Shown: positions 35,139 to 43,529 of the stretch, one piece after another
Numbering within the stretch: the stretch's first letter is position 1
Layout of the letters: every line of letters starts with the position of its first letter
NCBI GenBank assembly: GCA_910574835.1
Contig: CAJTDE010000014.1
Location: forward strand, 50,622 to 114,621
DNA from: Clostridia bacterium
GTDB lineage: Bacteria > Bacillota > Clostridia > Lachnospirales > Lachnospiraceae
DNA: 64,000 nt
Direction: 5' to 3'
The notes under the pieces: generated by a model
Databases searched by the model: none
What the model was told of the DNA's origin: nothing
The model's input: the letters and a program-made list of their open reading frames with translations, nothing else
Program-made: the position numbers and the translations under genes

Positions 35139-35749
35139 CTCTCATCCCGTCCAGTCTGCTTCTGGGGCGGCTTTCGCTCCGGCTGCTCCGCGCCGGAAAG
35201 GGCTTTCAGCGCGTCCAGGACGGAGTGCCGCTCCGTTTCAGGCTCATCCTTTCTCCCGTTATTGATGATCCCATCAATGGAGTTGTAGTCGTCCTCCATC
35301 GCCATCTCCGCGTTTTTCAGGTAGTTCTCCCGCAGGGCGAAGTTCTCCAGCTCCTTGAAGCCGATGGAATCCACATAATGGCAGGATACCACGCCGCCCA
35401 CTTTGAGCGCCACGATGTCGCTGACCGACAGGCTGTGTCCCCGGAAATCCTCCGGGTGGGCGGTGTTGAACTGGACATAGAGGGCCTCCAACTGCGCCAT
35501 CACCGCCTCCGGCGTGTCGGGCGCCTTCGGCAGGTCCCCGTGGTAGACCACCTCGTAGTGGTCGATGTCCGGCTCCTTGCCCTGCCGCTGCAAGCTGGAA
35601 TAGGACTCGAACCGCTCATAGAGGGTGTCGTCCGTGTGCCGGAGCTGCAGGATGGCGTAGGAGTCGGTGGCGCTCTCCAGAAACGCCGCCAGGTGGCCGG
35701 GGGCCTCGTCCACGCCGTTCACCTCGTCCCATTTCCTGATGTCAGACAT
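35135..35749 (-). CDS. YodL-domain protein with a DUF4316-like tail
   Basis: 204 residues. ILQLRHTDDTLYERFESYSSL ... YEVVYHGDLPK ... FNTAHPEDFRGHSLSVSDIVAL and YYVDS-like CHYVDSIGFKEL are the YodL pattern (about 30-140). YLKNAEMAMEDDYNSIDGIINNG is the DUF4316-like part. Both domains are common in ICE and phage proteins but have no proven activity. Overlaps both neighbours, so it belongs to one transcription unit from 41858 downward. Confidence 0.82.
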   Translation of the reverse strand: MSDIRKWDEVNGVDEAPGHLAAFLESATDSYAILQLRHTDDTLYERFESYSSLQRQGKEPDIDHYEVVYHGDLPKAPDTPEAVMAQLEALYVQFNTAHPEDFRGHSLSVSDIVALKVGGVVSCHYVDSIGFKELENFALRENYLKNAEMAMEDDYNSIDGIINNGRKDEPETERHSVLDALKALSGAEQPERKPPQKQTGRDER

Positions 35750-36047
35750 TCTGTTCCTCCTTCCTCAAAAAAGGCAGGCCGTTCTCCTTTGCGTCCTGCC
35801 TCTGCCGCTGTCTGCGTTCCTCGCTGTACGGTGGGCGGATGCCCACGCACCGCTTGGGGACCTGATAGGTCACGGACCGCCCCGGCCCGGAACGCTCCAG
35901 AACATAGTCCTCCGGGAATCGCTGGGAAAGCTCCCGGAGCTTATTGATGAGCCTTGCGTCATGGGTGTAGACCTCCGCCGTGTCCAGCTCATTGTCCCAC
36001 AGGATGATGGTCTCCTGCTCCGCAAGGGTCAGCTTCTGGCGGCTCAT
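35742..36047 (-). CDS. Conserved ICE protein, unknown function
   Basis: 101 residues starting MSRQKLTLAEQETIILWDNELDTAEVYTHD. RLINKLRELSQRFPEDYVLER and a basic tail are the only recognisable features. It looks soluble and DNA-binding in charge. Overlaps the genes on both sides (8 and 4 nt). I do not recognise a named domain. Confidence 0.65.
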   Translation of the reverse strand: MSRQKLTLAEQETIILWDNELDTAEVYTHDARLINKLRELSQRFPEDYVLERSGPGRSVTYQVPKRCVGIRPPYSEERRQRQRQDAKENGLPFLRKEEQNV

Positions 36048-37309
36048 AAGCTGGCCTCGTCCCGCTTCTTCGCCGGGGCGGGGGCGGGGTGTTCCTTTGC
36101 GCTGGACTTCAGGGCGGAAAGCTGGCCCAGGACGGACTCCCGCTTCTCGTCCTGCGCCTCCTGTTCCTGCATAGCCGCCTTGTCCATGAGCATCCCGTAA
36201 TCGGTGGGCGTCATGGAGCGGCTCCCCAGCTTGTTCTCCGCAAGGACCATATCCCGGACTTCGTTGATGGAACAGCCCACAACCTCCAGTTCGCCGCCCT
36301 TGGTCTCGTTGAACTTCTCGTCATACAGGTGGTAGTCCCAATGCCCCGCGCCGCACTCCACGGCGAGATAGGCGTTCCAGCCGATCTTCCACGCCGCCTG
36401 CTCCGCATCCAGCACCGGCTCCGGGCGGCAGACGCCCCCGCCACGCTCCAGCACCTCGGCGAACTGGCAGATATGGTAGACCTCGCTCCCGACATAGGTG
36501 TGGTAGTCGTCGATATACTCGCACTTGGCGGAGAAGGTCCTGTCCGGGTACTCCACCTGGATCGTACCGCCGTCCGGGATGCGGAACTGCTCGTCATAGC
36601 CGCTGTTGATGAAGCGGATGTCATCCTTCGGCAGCGTCTCCGGCTCCCAGATGGAGCGGCGGCGGATGTCCGAATCGCGGAAGTCTTTCAGGGAGGTCAG
36701 GCCCACCTGCGCCACATCGCTGCCACCCAGCGGCCCGCTTTGCAGCCCCGCCTCTCCGATAGCGGCTGCCCGCGCCGCCGCAAGATGGTCGTGGGTGGGG
36801 TCGATACCGTCCAGCACATCGTCCAGGCTGATCTTGCCCTCGGCGGTCTTTTCTTTGGTCTGCTTGTCGAACACAGTGTACTCAAAGTCCCCGCCCTGGA
36901 CCTCTTTCAGGTGGAGCAGGGAGGAACGGTCAACAAGGTACACGCCTTCCTGTTTTCCCTGCGACTCCATTTCCATCTGGACAGCCTCCTGCACAGCCTG
37001 TTCCATACTTAAAGTGGCCGCCCGGTCCTCGATGCTCTCCCGGACTACATCCATATGCCCGGTATCGACCATCTTGGAGAAGGTCTTGTAGATGTCCGCC
37101 ATCGTGTCCGGGGAGGCCAGCAGCGCCCTCGCCTGATCGTCAGGCAGTTCCAGCGCCCCGATCTCCATCAGGATGTCCTCCCGCACCGCATACTCGACAG
37201 CGTGGTTCAAGATATCGGCGGGCGGCTGGTCCACCAGCCATGCCCGGAACTTGTCCTGCTCCGCCGACGCTTTCTCATACAGTTTGCTGCTCAGTTCCGT
37301 ATCAGCCAT
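36044..37309 (-). CDS. DUF3848-type ICE protein
   Basis: 421 residues. The N-terminus (LSSKLYEKASAEQDKFRAWLVDQPPADILNHAVEYAVREDILM) is DUF3848-like. A middle segment (about 225-370) has several Trp/Tyr-rich strands (FRIPDGGTIQVEYPDRTFSAKCEYIDD, WNAYLAVECGAGHWDYHLYDE) that resemble LPD-type domains. The C-terminus is helical. No catalytic motif is evident. Part of the overlapping 41.9-26 kb gene string; may be a structural or anti-host factor. Confidence 0.7.
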   Translation of the reverse strand: MADTELSSKLYEKASAEQDKFRAWLVDQPPADILNHAVEYAVREDILMEIGALELPDDQARALLASPDTMADIYKTFSKMVDTGHMDVVRESIEDRAATLSMEQAVQEAVQMEMESQGKQEGVYLVDRSSLLHLKEVQGGDFEYTVFDKQTKEKTAEGKISLDDVLDGIDPTHDHLAAARAAAIGEAGLQSGPLGGSDVAQVGLTSLKDFRDSDIRRRSIWEPETLPKDDIRFINSGYDEQFRIPDGGTIQVEYPDRTFSAKCEYIDDYHTYVGSEVYHICQFAEVLERGGGVCRPEPVLDAEQAAWKIGWNAYLAVECGAGHWDYHLYDEKFNETKGGELEVVGCSINEVRDMVLAENKLGSRSMTPTDYGMLMDKAAMQEQEAQDEKRESVLGQLSALKSSAKEHPAPAPAKKRDEASL

Positions 37310-37313
37310 TCTA

Positions 37314-37769
37314 TCAGTCCTCCTGTCTCAAAATTTTGACCCATCTTGTTTTCATCTGGCGGGGATACTGCCCGCTGTCCTTCGGCTTGCGGCTGCCCGT
37401 CCACTCCACGCCCCCGGCTGGCCCCTCGCATACGAAGCCGGAGGCTTTCAGAGATACGCCGCACTCGCTGTCCAGGATATAGGTGATGACTTTCTTGTAG
37501 CCCATCGCCCTCGCCGCCCGGACCGCCGCCCCATAGAGCATACTGCAAGCGTTCCGCGCCCCATCGGTGCAAAGGCGGTTGACCTCCAGTGTATAGCCGT
37601 CATCCAAGAAGCGGCTCACCGGGCGGCCGCAGATGGCAACACCGGCGAGCCGCCCGTCCTCCCGGACACCGATAGAGAACTTGTGTCCCACCGTGGGCTT
37701 ATGGTGGCGGTGGTGCTGGCACACGAACTCGTTCGCCTCCCGCAGGGAGACGGGGACCAGCGACAGCAT
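37314..37769 (-). CDS. XF1762-like GNAT-fold protein
   Basis: 151 residues from the ATG at 37769 (MLSLVPVSLREANEFVCQHHRHHKP). It matches the XF1762-type proteins: VGHKFSIGVREDGRLAGVAICGRPVSRFLDDGYTLEVNRLCTDGARNACSMLYGAAVRAARAMGY, an acetyltransferase-like core. The in-frame codons before 37769 lie in the methylase gene. It sits directly after the DNA C5-methylase in many ICEs and phages. Function unknown; perhaps a modification-linked enzyme (inference). Confidence 0.78.
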   Translation of the reverse strand: MLSLVPVSLREANEFVCQHHRHHKPTVGHKFSIGVREDGRLAGVAICGRPVSRFLDDGYTLEVNRLCTDGARNACSMLYGAAVRAARAMGYKKVITYILDSECGVSLKASGFVCEGPAGGVEWTGSRKPKDSGQYPRQMKTRWVKILRQED

Positions 37770-37770
37770 A

Positions 37771-39759
37771 TCACTCACCGCCCACGGCGTCACGGATGCC
37801 CTGCATGATATACGCCACACAGGGTACGGCCACGCTGTTGCCGAGCATCTGGTAACGCTTCGTGTCGCTGATGGCCCTGCCGTCCGCGCCGGCCTCCGTC
37901 CAGCCGTCCGGGTAGCCCTGCAAACGCTCCGCCTCGGTGGGGGTGAGCCTCCTCACGCAAAGCCCGGTGCGGACAGGGTTCTGGTAGTTCAGCGAGTAGC
38001 CGCCGGAGGCCGCCTTTGCCAGCAGTGTGCCGCTGACCTCATCCGTCTCCCGGAGGTTGCGGCAGTCCACGGCGGCGGTCTCCGCACCATCTGCGCCCTC
38101 CACCACAGCCACGCCGCCCTGATTGCAGCAGGGGTTCCCGCCGTTCAGGTCCAGCGTCCGGGAGGTGTCCGCCTCATAGAAGCCGCTCTTTGGGTTGTCC
38201 GACAGCATCCCGCCGGAATGGTAGGCGCCGATCACATAGGCTTTCATCACGGCGCTCTGCTGGCCCGCCAGGAGGGTGGGGGCGGTCTCCTCCTGGAAAC
38301 CGATGCTCCCGGACTGGCTGCCGGCCTTGTGCTTGAAGCCCGCGCTCACCACGCAGAAGTCCAGCTCGTTCCCCTGTCCGGCAGGGCGGGAAAGCCCGGC
38401 GCCGGAGGCACAGAGCGTCCCGGCGATCTGCGGGTGGGTGACGATGGGCTGCTCATGGGCGGCGGTCAGGGTGGGGGACTGCTCCTCCAAGATGCCGGCG
38501 TTGGCCTGCCCGGTCCCCATGCAGACGGCGTGGCGGTCGATGGTGTTGAGGGTGAAGGAGACGTTCTCGTTGATGCCGGTCTCGCCTGTCGGCTCGGTCG
38601 GCGCTTCTGAGTGCCTTTGGCACTCAGAGGTCGCCACTGGCGACCCGCGCCCCTGCGGCCCGTTCCCGTCCGCCCTGCCGATCATGGAGCCCTGGATGGC
38701 GTATGAGGTGATGGGCAGGTTGCCGTGGGTCTGGCTGCGGAGGGTGGGCGATACGCCGCCCTTCTCCACATTGAGGGAGTCGCCGCCCTGGTCGTTCAGT
38801 ATCTCGACCTTCGGGGCAAAGAGGTACTGGTCGTTCCCGGTCGCCAGTGTGCCGCTCTTTTCCACCTGGAGCAGAGGCCCCTTGCCCCCGCCCTCACAGC
38901 CGCAGCGGATACGCATGGAGATGGCGGGGACCGCCGCCCCCACGCCGTCCGGCATCTCGATCACGCCGTTGCGCCCGGTGGACATCCCGCAGTTCGTCCC
39001 CAGCGTGGCCGCCACATGGCCGGTCATCTGGGCATTGTAGCCGTCTATCCCCGCGCCTGCTGTTCCAGCGCCGTTTTGAGCATAGGCGGCAAGTCCTTGC
39101 CACGGCGTTCCGCCCGCCGCAAAATACCCTGACAGGCTTTTGGGGACAAAGAGTATCTCGCCGGCGCGTTCGCCTCTAAAATCTGCGATAAGAAAGATGC
39201 GCCGGCGCCGCTGTGCTGTTCCGAAGTATTGGGCGTCGTACACGCACCAAGCGAGGTCAACGCCTCGGCCTCGTACCATCCCGGCGTTTGCCCACCGTCC
39301 AGAACCAGGCATTGGAACTTCGGCGTCTGTGAACGCTTCCAGCACAGCCTTAAAGTCACGCCGGGAAGAACTTGACAAGGCTCCGGGGACGTTTTCCCAG
39401 AGCGCGAATTTCGGGTATTCTCCATTGGTCGCCTCCTGCATTTCTCTGATGATCCTGATGGCCTCCAGAAAGAGGCCGCTCCGCTCCCCGGCAAGGCCCA
39501 GGCGCTTGCCCGATGCTACGGACAAGTCCTGGCAGGGGGAGCCGAAGGTGATGATGTCCACGGGCGGCAGGGTGCCGCCGTGGAGCTTTGTGATGTCGCC
39601 AACGTGTTCCATGTCCGGGAAGTGCTTCTTCGTCACGGAGACGCACTCCGGGACGATCTCGCTGGCCCACAGGGGCCTGATCCCATAAAAAGAGGCGGCA
39701 TAGGGGAAACCTCCTATGCCGTCAAACAGGGAACCGAGCGTAAGCTGCTCTCTATTCAA
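37771..39759 (-). CDS. DNA (cytosine-5) methyltransferase with repetitive insert
   Basis: 662 residues. Motif I LFDGIGGF (11-18), motif IV GSPCQDLS with catalytic Cys76, motif VI WENVPG (about 120), motif VIII QRRRRIFLI, and the late LGNSVAVPC (motif X) are all present. Motifs I-VIII fill the first ~200 residues. About 400 residues then separate them from motif IX-X. That insert carries repeated SPTL/APTL/GTL units ~40 residues apart and probably includes the target-recognition domain. It likely protects element DNA from host restriction. It overlaps topoisomerase III by 4 nt. Confidence 0.92.
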   Translation of the reverse strand: MNREQLTLGSLFDGIGGFPYAASFYGIRPLWASEIVPECVSVTKKHFPDMEHVGDITKLHGGTLPPVDIITFGSPCQDLSVASGKRLGLAGERSGLFLEAIRIIREMQEATNGEYPKFALWENVPGALSSSSRRDFKAVLEAFTDAEVPMPGSGRWANAGMVRGRGVDLAWCVYDAQYFGTAQRRRRIFLIADFRGERAGEILFVPKSLSGYFAAGGTPWQGLAAYAQNGAGTAGAGIDGYNAQMTGHVAATLGTNCGMSTGRNGVIEMPDGVGAAVPAISMRIRCGCEGGGKGPLLQVEKSGTLATGNDQYLFAPKVEILNDQGGDSLNVEKGGVSPTLRSQTHGNLPITSYAIQGSMIGRADGNGPQGRGSPVATSECQRHSEAPTEPTGETGINENVSFTLNTIDRHAVCMGTGQANAGILEEQSPTLTAAHEQPIVTHPQIAGTLCASGAGLSRPAGQGNELDFCVVSAGFKHKAGSQSGSIGFQEETAPTLLAGQQSAVMKAYVIGAYHSGGMLSDNPKSGFYEADTSRTLDLNGGNPCCNQGGVAVVEGADGAETAAVDCRNLRETDEVSGTLLAKAASGGYSLNYQNPVRTGLCVRRLTPTEAERLQGYPDGWTEAGADGRAISDTKRYQMLGNSVAVPCVAYIMQGIRDAVGGE
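38606..38645. repeat. Two back-to-back hairpins inside the methyltransferase gene
   Basis: TCTGAGTGCC-TTT-GGCACTCAGA (38606-38628) joins directly to GGTCGCC-ACT-GGCGACC (38629-38645). Both stems are perfect. They encode residues around RGSPVATSECQRHSEAP, keep the frame, and look like a small palindromic insertion. Confidence 0.7.
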
Positions 39760-41858
39760 TTCTTTTTCCCTCCGCTGTTCTTCCCACTGTTATCGAACTC
39801 CATCTGGAACTTCGCCCGGCCGTCCTCCTCGGTGGTGAGCAGGACATCGGCGTTATAGGTCCTACCTGTCCGCTGGCTCTTGCAGTCCTTCAGCTTGATG
39901 CGCCCCTCCTTCACCAGCTTCTCGGCCATGCCAGCGGTCAGGTGCTTGCCGATCTTCTTGAAGTAGGCGTTGTCCTTCCAGAGGACGAAGCGGCACTCCC
40001 GGCTGGCGCAGAACCAGCCCTTGTCACGCTCCGCCACATCCGCCCCGCAGTGGGGGCAGCTCCCGATCACCATACCCTTACCCGGCATATCCATCTGTAC
40101 TCCTTTCACCGTCTCATAGTTCTTTACAAGGTCAGTCACCATCCCGGCGATCTCCCGCATGAAATCGTCCGGGGCATAGCCGCCCTTCTCGATGCCCAGC
40201 AGCTTCTCCTCCCACTCCGCCGTCATGGAGGGGGACTGTATCTGTTCCGGCACTACGGCGGCCAGGGCGCGGCCCTTGTCCGTAGGAACCAGCGCCTTGG
40301 CCTTTTTATCACCCCTGCGCTCCACAAAGCCCTTCTGCACCAGCTTCTCGATGATGGCGGCGCGGGTGGCGGGAGTGCCGATCCCTTTCCGTTCCACATC
40401 TTCGGGCATCTCCTCGGCCCCGGCAGACTCCATACTTTGCAGGAGCGTGTCCTCCGTGAACCGCTTGGGCGGGGTCGTTTTGCCCTCTTTCAGTTCCACC
40501 TTGACAAGGGGCAGCTTTGCATCCTCCGAGAGGGTGGGGATGGGCTGGGCATCGTCCCCGGATTTCTCCTCATCAGCGGCAGTAACATATGCCCGCCAGC
40601 CGGGGTCAGTGACCGTCTTTCCCTTGGAAGTGAACTGATGTCCGGCGCACTCCAGTGTGACGGTGGTCTCCGAATAGCGGCAGGGGTCGCCCACGGCGCA
40701 GACGAGGCGCAGGGCGATCAGGTCCAGCACCGCCAGCTCCCCGGAGGGCAGGGCGGCGAGGTCGGCGGACTCCAGCGTTTTCGTGGGGATGATGGCGTGG
40801 TGGTCGCTGACCTTCTTCCCGTTGATGACCTGGGCGGCGTTCACGGCGGCGGGGGCGTCCGGGGAGATATTACGCTTTTTCTGCACCATCTCCACCAGCC
40901 CCGGCAGCATCCCCGCCATGTCCTCCGTGAGGTAGCGGCTGTCCGTCCGGGGGTAGGTGACGAGTTTCTTCTCATAGAGGCTCTGGGTGTAGTCCAGGGT
41001 CTGCTGCGCCGTATATCCCAACTGGCGGTTGGCGTCCCGCTGAAGGGAGGTCAGGTCATAAAGCACCGGGGGCTTCTCCGTCCGGTCCTTACGCTCCGAC
41101 TTTACCACGGTGGCTGTACCAGCCCTGCGGCACTCCTCCGCCACCTTCTCCGCCTCGGTCTTTTCCTTCATACGCTCTCCGTTCGCCGCAAAGCCCTCCG
41201 GCACAAGCTGGACCGTGTAGAACGGCTCGGACTGAAAGCCGCTGATCGCCGCCTCCCGTCCGCAGACCATCGCCAGCGTGGGCGTCATCACCCGGCCCAC
41301 ATTGAGGGTGGGGCCGTACTTGCATGAGAAAAGCCGGGTGGCGTTGATGCCGACGATCCAGTCGGCGCGCTCCCGGCACAGGGCAGCCTCATACAAGGCG
41401 TCGTATTCCGTTCCCGGTCTCAGGCGGGCGAAGCCCTCCCGGATGGCAGCGTCCTCCATAGAGGAGATCCAGAGCCGCTCAAAGGGCTTTTTGCACTTGC
41501 ACTGGTGGTAGACCAGCCGAAAGATCAGCTCGCCCTCCCGTCCGGCGTCGGTGGCCTCCACGATGGAGGCGACATCCTCCCTGCCCATCAGCCCCCTCAA
41601 AATCTGGAACTGCTTCTTGGTGGACGGGGACACCTGGTACCGCCACTTCTCCGGCAGGATGGGCAGGTCCTCCAGCCGCCACTTGGCGTAGGTCTCACCG
41701 TAAGCCTCCGGCTGGGCCAGCTCCACCAGATGGCCCACGCACCAGCTCACGATATACCCGCCGCCCTCCAGGTAGCCGTCGCACCGTTTCGAGGCGCCCA
41801 GCACCTTGCCGATGCTCTGCGCCACCGAGGGCTTCTCGCAGATCACTAACTTGCTCAT
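39756..41858 (-). CDS. topB: DNA topoisomerase III
   Basis: 700 residues; type IA enzyme that decatenates or unlinks DNA during transfer. TOPRIM domain at the N-terminus (KLVICEKPSVAQSIGKVLG; EATDAGREGELIF). The active-site tyrosine is Tyr302 in VTYPRTDSRYL. The C-terminal zinc-type cysteines CPHCGADV are partial. Plasmid- and ICE-borne topB of this size are usual. It is the first gene of the long overlapping operon running down to mobC; a terminator 50 nt upstream separates it from the metallopeptidase gene. Confidence 0.95.
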   Translation of the reverse strand: MSKLVICEKPSVAQSIGKVLGASKRCDGYLEGGGYIVSWCVGHLVELAQPEAYGETYAKWRLEDLPILPEKWRYQVSPSTKKQFQILRGLMGREDVASIVEATDAGREGELIFRLVYHQCKCKKPFERLWISSMEDAAIREGFARLRPGTEYDALYEAALCRERADWIVGINATRLFSCKYGPTLNVGRVMTPTLAMVCGREAAISGFQSEPFYTVQLVPEGFAANGERMKEKTEAEKVAEECRRAGTATVVKSERKDRTEKPPVLYDLTSLQRDANRQLGYTAQQTLDYTQSLYEKKLVTYPRTDSRYLTEDMAGMLPGLVEMVQKKRNISPDAPAAVNAAQVINGKKVSDHHAIIPTKTLESADLAALPSGELAVLDLIALRLVCAVGDPCRYSETTVTLECAGHQFTSKGKTVTDPGWRAYVTAADEEKSGDDAQPIPTLSEDAKLPLVKVELKEGKTTPPKRFTEDTLLQSMESAGAEEMPEDVERKGIGTPATRAAIIEKLVQKGFVERRGDKKAKALVPTDKGRALAAVVPEQIQSPSMTAEWEEKLLGIEKGGYAPDDFMREIAGMVTDLVKNYETVKGVQMDMPGKGMVIGSCPHCGADVAERDKGWFCASRECRFVLWKDNAYFKKIGKHLTAGMAEKLVKEGRIKLKDCKSQRTGRTYNADVLLTTEEDGRAKFQMEFDNSGKNSGGKKN

Positions 41859-41910
41859 AGGCAGTCGCTCCTTTCTGAAAAAATCAACTGTTTTCGCCCG
41901 ATTTTGGGCA

Positions 41911-41949
41911 TGAAAAAAGCGGACAAAGATGTGTGATCCTTGTCCGCTT
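41911..41949 (-). terminator. Terminator after the metallopeptidase-like gene
   Basis: A minus-strand stem GCGGACAAG / CTTTGTCCGC followed by six T. Confidence 0.9.
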
Positions 41950-41983
41950 TACGGTTTTTATAAAGTTTTGCCCGCCGCCTGTC

Positions 41984-42799
41984 TCAGGAAAGGTTCTCCC
42001 GGAGGAATTTGTGCGACAGGAGGGAGAGATAGGCTTCGCCCAGCTCCATGATGAAGTCCGGGGTGATGGACCAGAACGGGGAGTGGTGCAGATTGTCAAA
42101 GGCCATCTTGAGGACGGCGTACAATGCCGGGTCCTCCAGCCCAAGACGCTGTTTCAGCCCCGCCTCCGCATCGGCCCACTCCGTCACGCCGCCGACCTCC
42201 CTTGTAGCCATGACATACACGAGGATCAGCGACATACATTTCTTCGAGTCCGGGTCTGCCGGGGACAGCATACGGTAGAGCCGCCCGACCTCCTCCCGGA
42301 CATCCGCCAGCGTCAGGGACGTGTACTCGCTCAGGATGGAATCGGCCATGATGTCAGCCACAGCCTCCCGCCACACCGCATACCCGGCGTTCATCATGCC
42401 GTCCTCCGCCCCGCTGCCCATGCAGTAGCGGTCAAAGAAGCCGCCGCCCTCGATCTCGTTCTCACAGCAGAACAGGTGTGATATTTCATGGAGGAAAACA
42501 CGGCGCAGCTCCGGCAGGGGGAAGTCGATGTCTGCGCGTACCATCACGCCGTACTGCCCCTTGCCCCAAAAAGCCTGTGCCGCAAAGGTCTGGAAATAGC
42601 CCTCCGCCTTGTAGTCCTCGTCCAGGTTCTTCGGAAAATGCTCCCGGCAGAACTGCTCATAGACATCCAGCCCGTTTTCCGGGGTAAAGAAAGCAAGGAC
42701 TGTGTTATCCCTTGTGATGCCGGAGTCAAGGGCGTCGTTGAAGAAGTCCAGGGCGTCAAAAAAGATGTCCCTTAATTCCTGCTCCGTGTAGCGGCCCAT
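41984..42799 (-). CDS. Putative zinc metallopeptidase of the ICE
   Basis: 271 residues from the ATG at 42799 (GGAGGTGCGGAT upstream; in-frame codons before it overlap the preceding gene). LHEISHLF (about 120) is an HExxH zinc-protease signature, followed by AVWREAVADIMAD, which may give the third ligand (Glu). No signal peptide. I know no proven function; it could be an anti-host or processing protease. It is the last gene before the terminator, 12 nt after the 158-residue gene. Confidence 0.6.
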   Translation of the reverse strand: MGRYTEQELRDIFFDALDFFNDALDSGITRDNTVLAFFTPENGLDVYEQFCREHFPKNLDEDYKAEGYFQTFAAQAFWGKGQYGVMVRADIDFPLPELRRVFLHEISHLFCCENEIEGGGFFDRYCMGSGAEDGMMNAGYAVWREAVADIMADSILSEYTSLTLADVREEVGRLYRMLSPADPDSKKCMSLILVYVMATREVGGVTEWADAEAGLKQRLGLEDPALYAVLKMAFDNLHHSPFWSITPDFIMELGEAYLSLLSHKFLRENLS

Positions 42800-42810
42800 A
42801 TCCGCACCTC

Positions 42811-43287
42811 CTACTCCAGTTCTTCCCAGGGTTCCAGTCCCATCTCCTCCCAAGTGACGCCATAGGGGGCGCCCCCGGAGGTGTACCCGGCGATATAAAA
42901 GAAGCGGCCGTCCTGCTCCGGCAAGCTCTGCTGCTCCTGCGCCGCCAGCCTCGCCTTTTTCCGTTTCCGGGCGGCCCGCTTGATCGCCAGCTTCTCCGCC
43001 TCGGTTTTCTTCACCCTGGGCTTCGGCGGCTCTGGGAGGCCGTTCTTCTCGATCCGCTCCGCAAATCTGGCCTGTTTTTTCAGGAAAACATCATGGACGG
43101 TCTCATAGGACAGCCCCAGCCCACGGCCTTGTATCTTGGTAAAGGCCGCCTTTGCCAGCTTCTCCAGTTCCGCACCGGCGGGCATCTGCCCATGCTCCTT
43201 GTAATGGGCGCAGACCACGCCGAACATGACCTCGGATAATTTCTGTTTTTGTTTTGCTTTCAGGTCCTTCCAGTCACTTGCGCCCAC
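42811..43287 (-). CDS. Conserved ICE protein with basic middle region
   Basis: 158 residues starting MGASDWKDLKAKQKQKLSEVMFG. A helical N-half (about 1-85) is followed by a lysine/arginine-rich stretch (TEAEKLAIKRAARKRKKARL) and an acidic C-terminus. Probably nucleic-acid binding. No named family recognised. Short spacing to both neighbours suggests an operon with the metallopeptidase and the 45-residue membrane peptide. Confidence 0.65.
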   Translation of the reverse strand: MGASDWKDLKAKQKQKLSEVMFGVVCAHYKEHGQMPAGAELEKLAKAAFTKIQGRGLGLSYETVHDVFLKKQARFAERIEKNGLPEPPKPRVKKTEAEKLAIKRAARKRKKARLAAQEQQSLPEQDGRFFYIAGYTSGGAPYGVTWEEMGLEPWEELE

Positions 43288-43305
43288 GCCATCACCTCCC
43301 GGACA

Positions 43306-43443
43306 TTACTGCACCCATTGTAACATGGATGCGGCATATCCGCCATAGGCATTTGGGAAGCCGGCCAGATAAATGACCATCAGCCATAGGCAGATTATCA
43401 GGAAGATCACAAATTCAAGAAACCTTCGGGGATCAATACGCAT
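43306..43443 (-). CDS. Small single-pass membrane protein, 45 residues
   Basis: Reads MRIDPRRFLEFVIFLIICLW then LMVIYLAGFPNAYGGYAASM and ends LQWVQ. The ATG at 43443 is preceded by a strong AGGAGGTGCGGCT. One membrane segment (about 9-28) with positive residues on the N side. It sits between the DUF4366 gene and the 158-residue gene. Function unknown; plausibly a transfer-machine subunit. Confidence 0.65.
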   Translation of the reverse strand: MRIDPRRFLEFVIFLIICLWLMVIYLAGFPNAYGGYAASMLQWVQ

Positions 43444-43529
43444 AGCCGCACCTCCTGTTCTACAAAAGGGTTTGCGGCTGGTCTCAGCCGCCAGCCGCAG
43501 ACTGTTCCATCAGATACAGATGGCTCCGC

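Noticed and set aside
37771..39759. Diversity-generating retroelement target in the methylase repeat region
   Set aside because: No reverse transcriptase or template repeat is present in the window.
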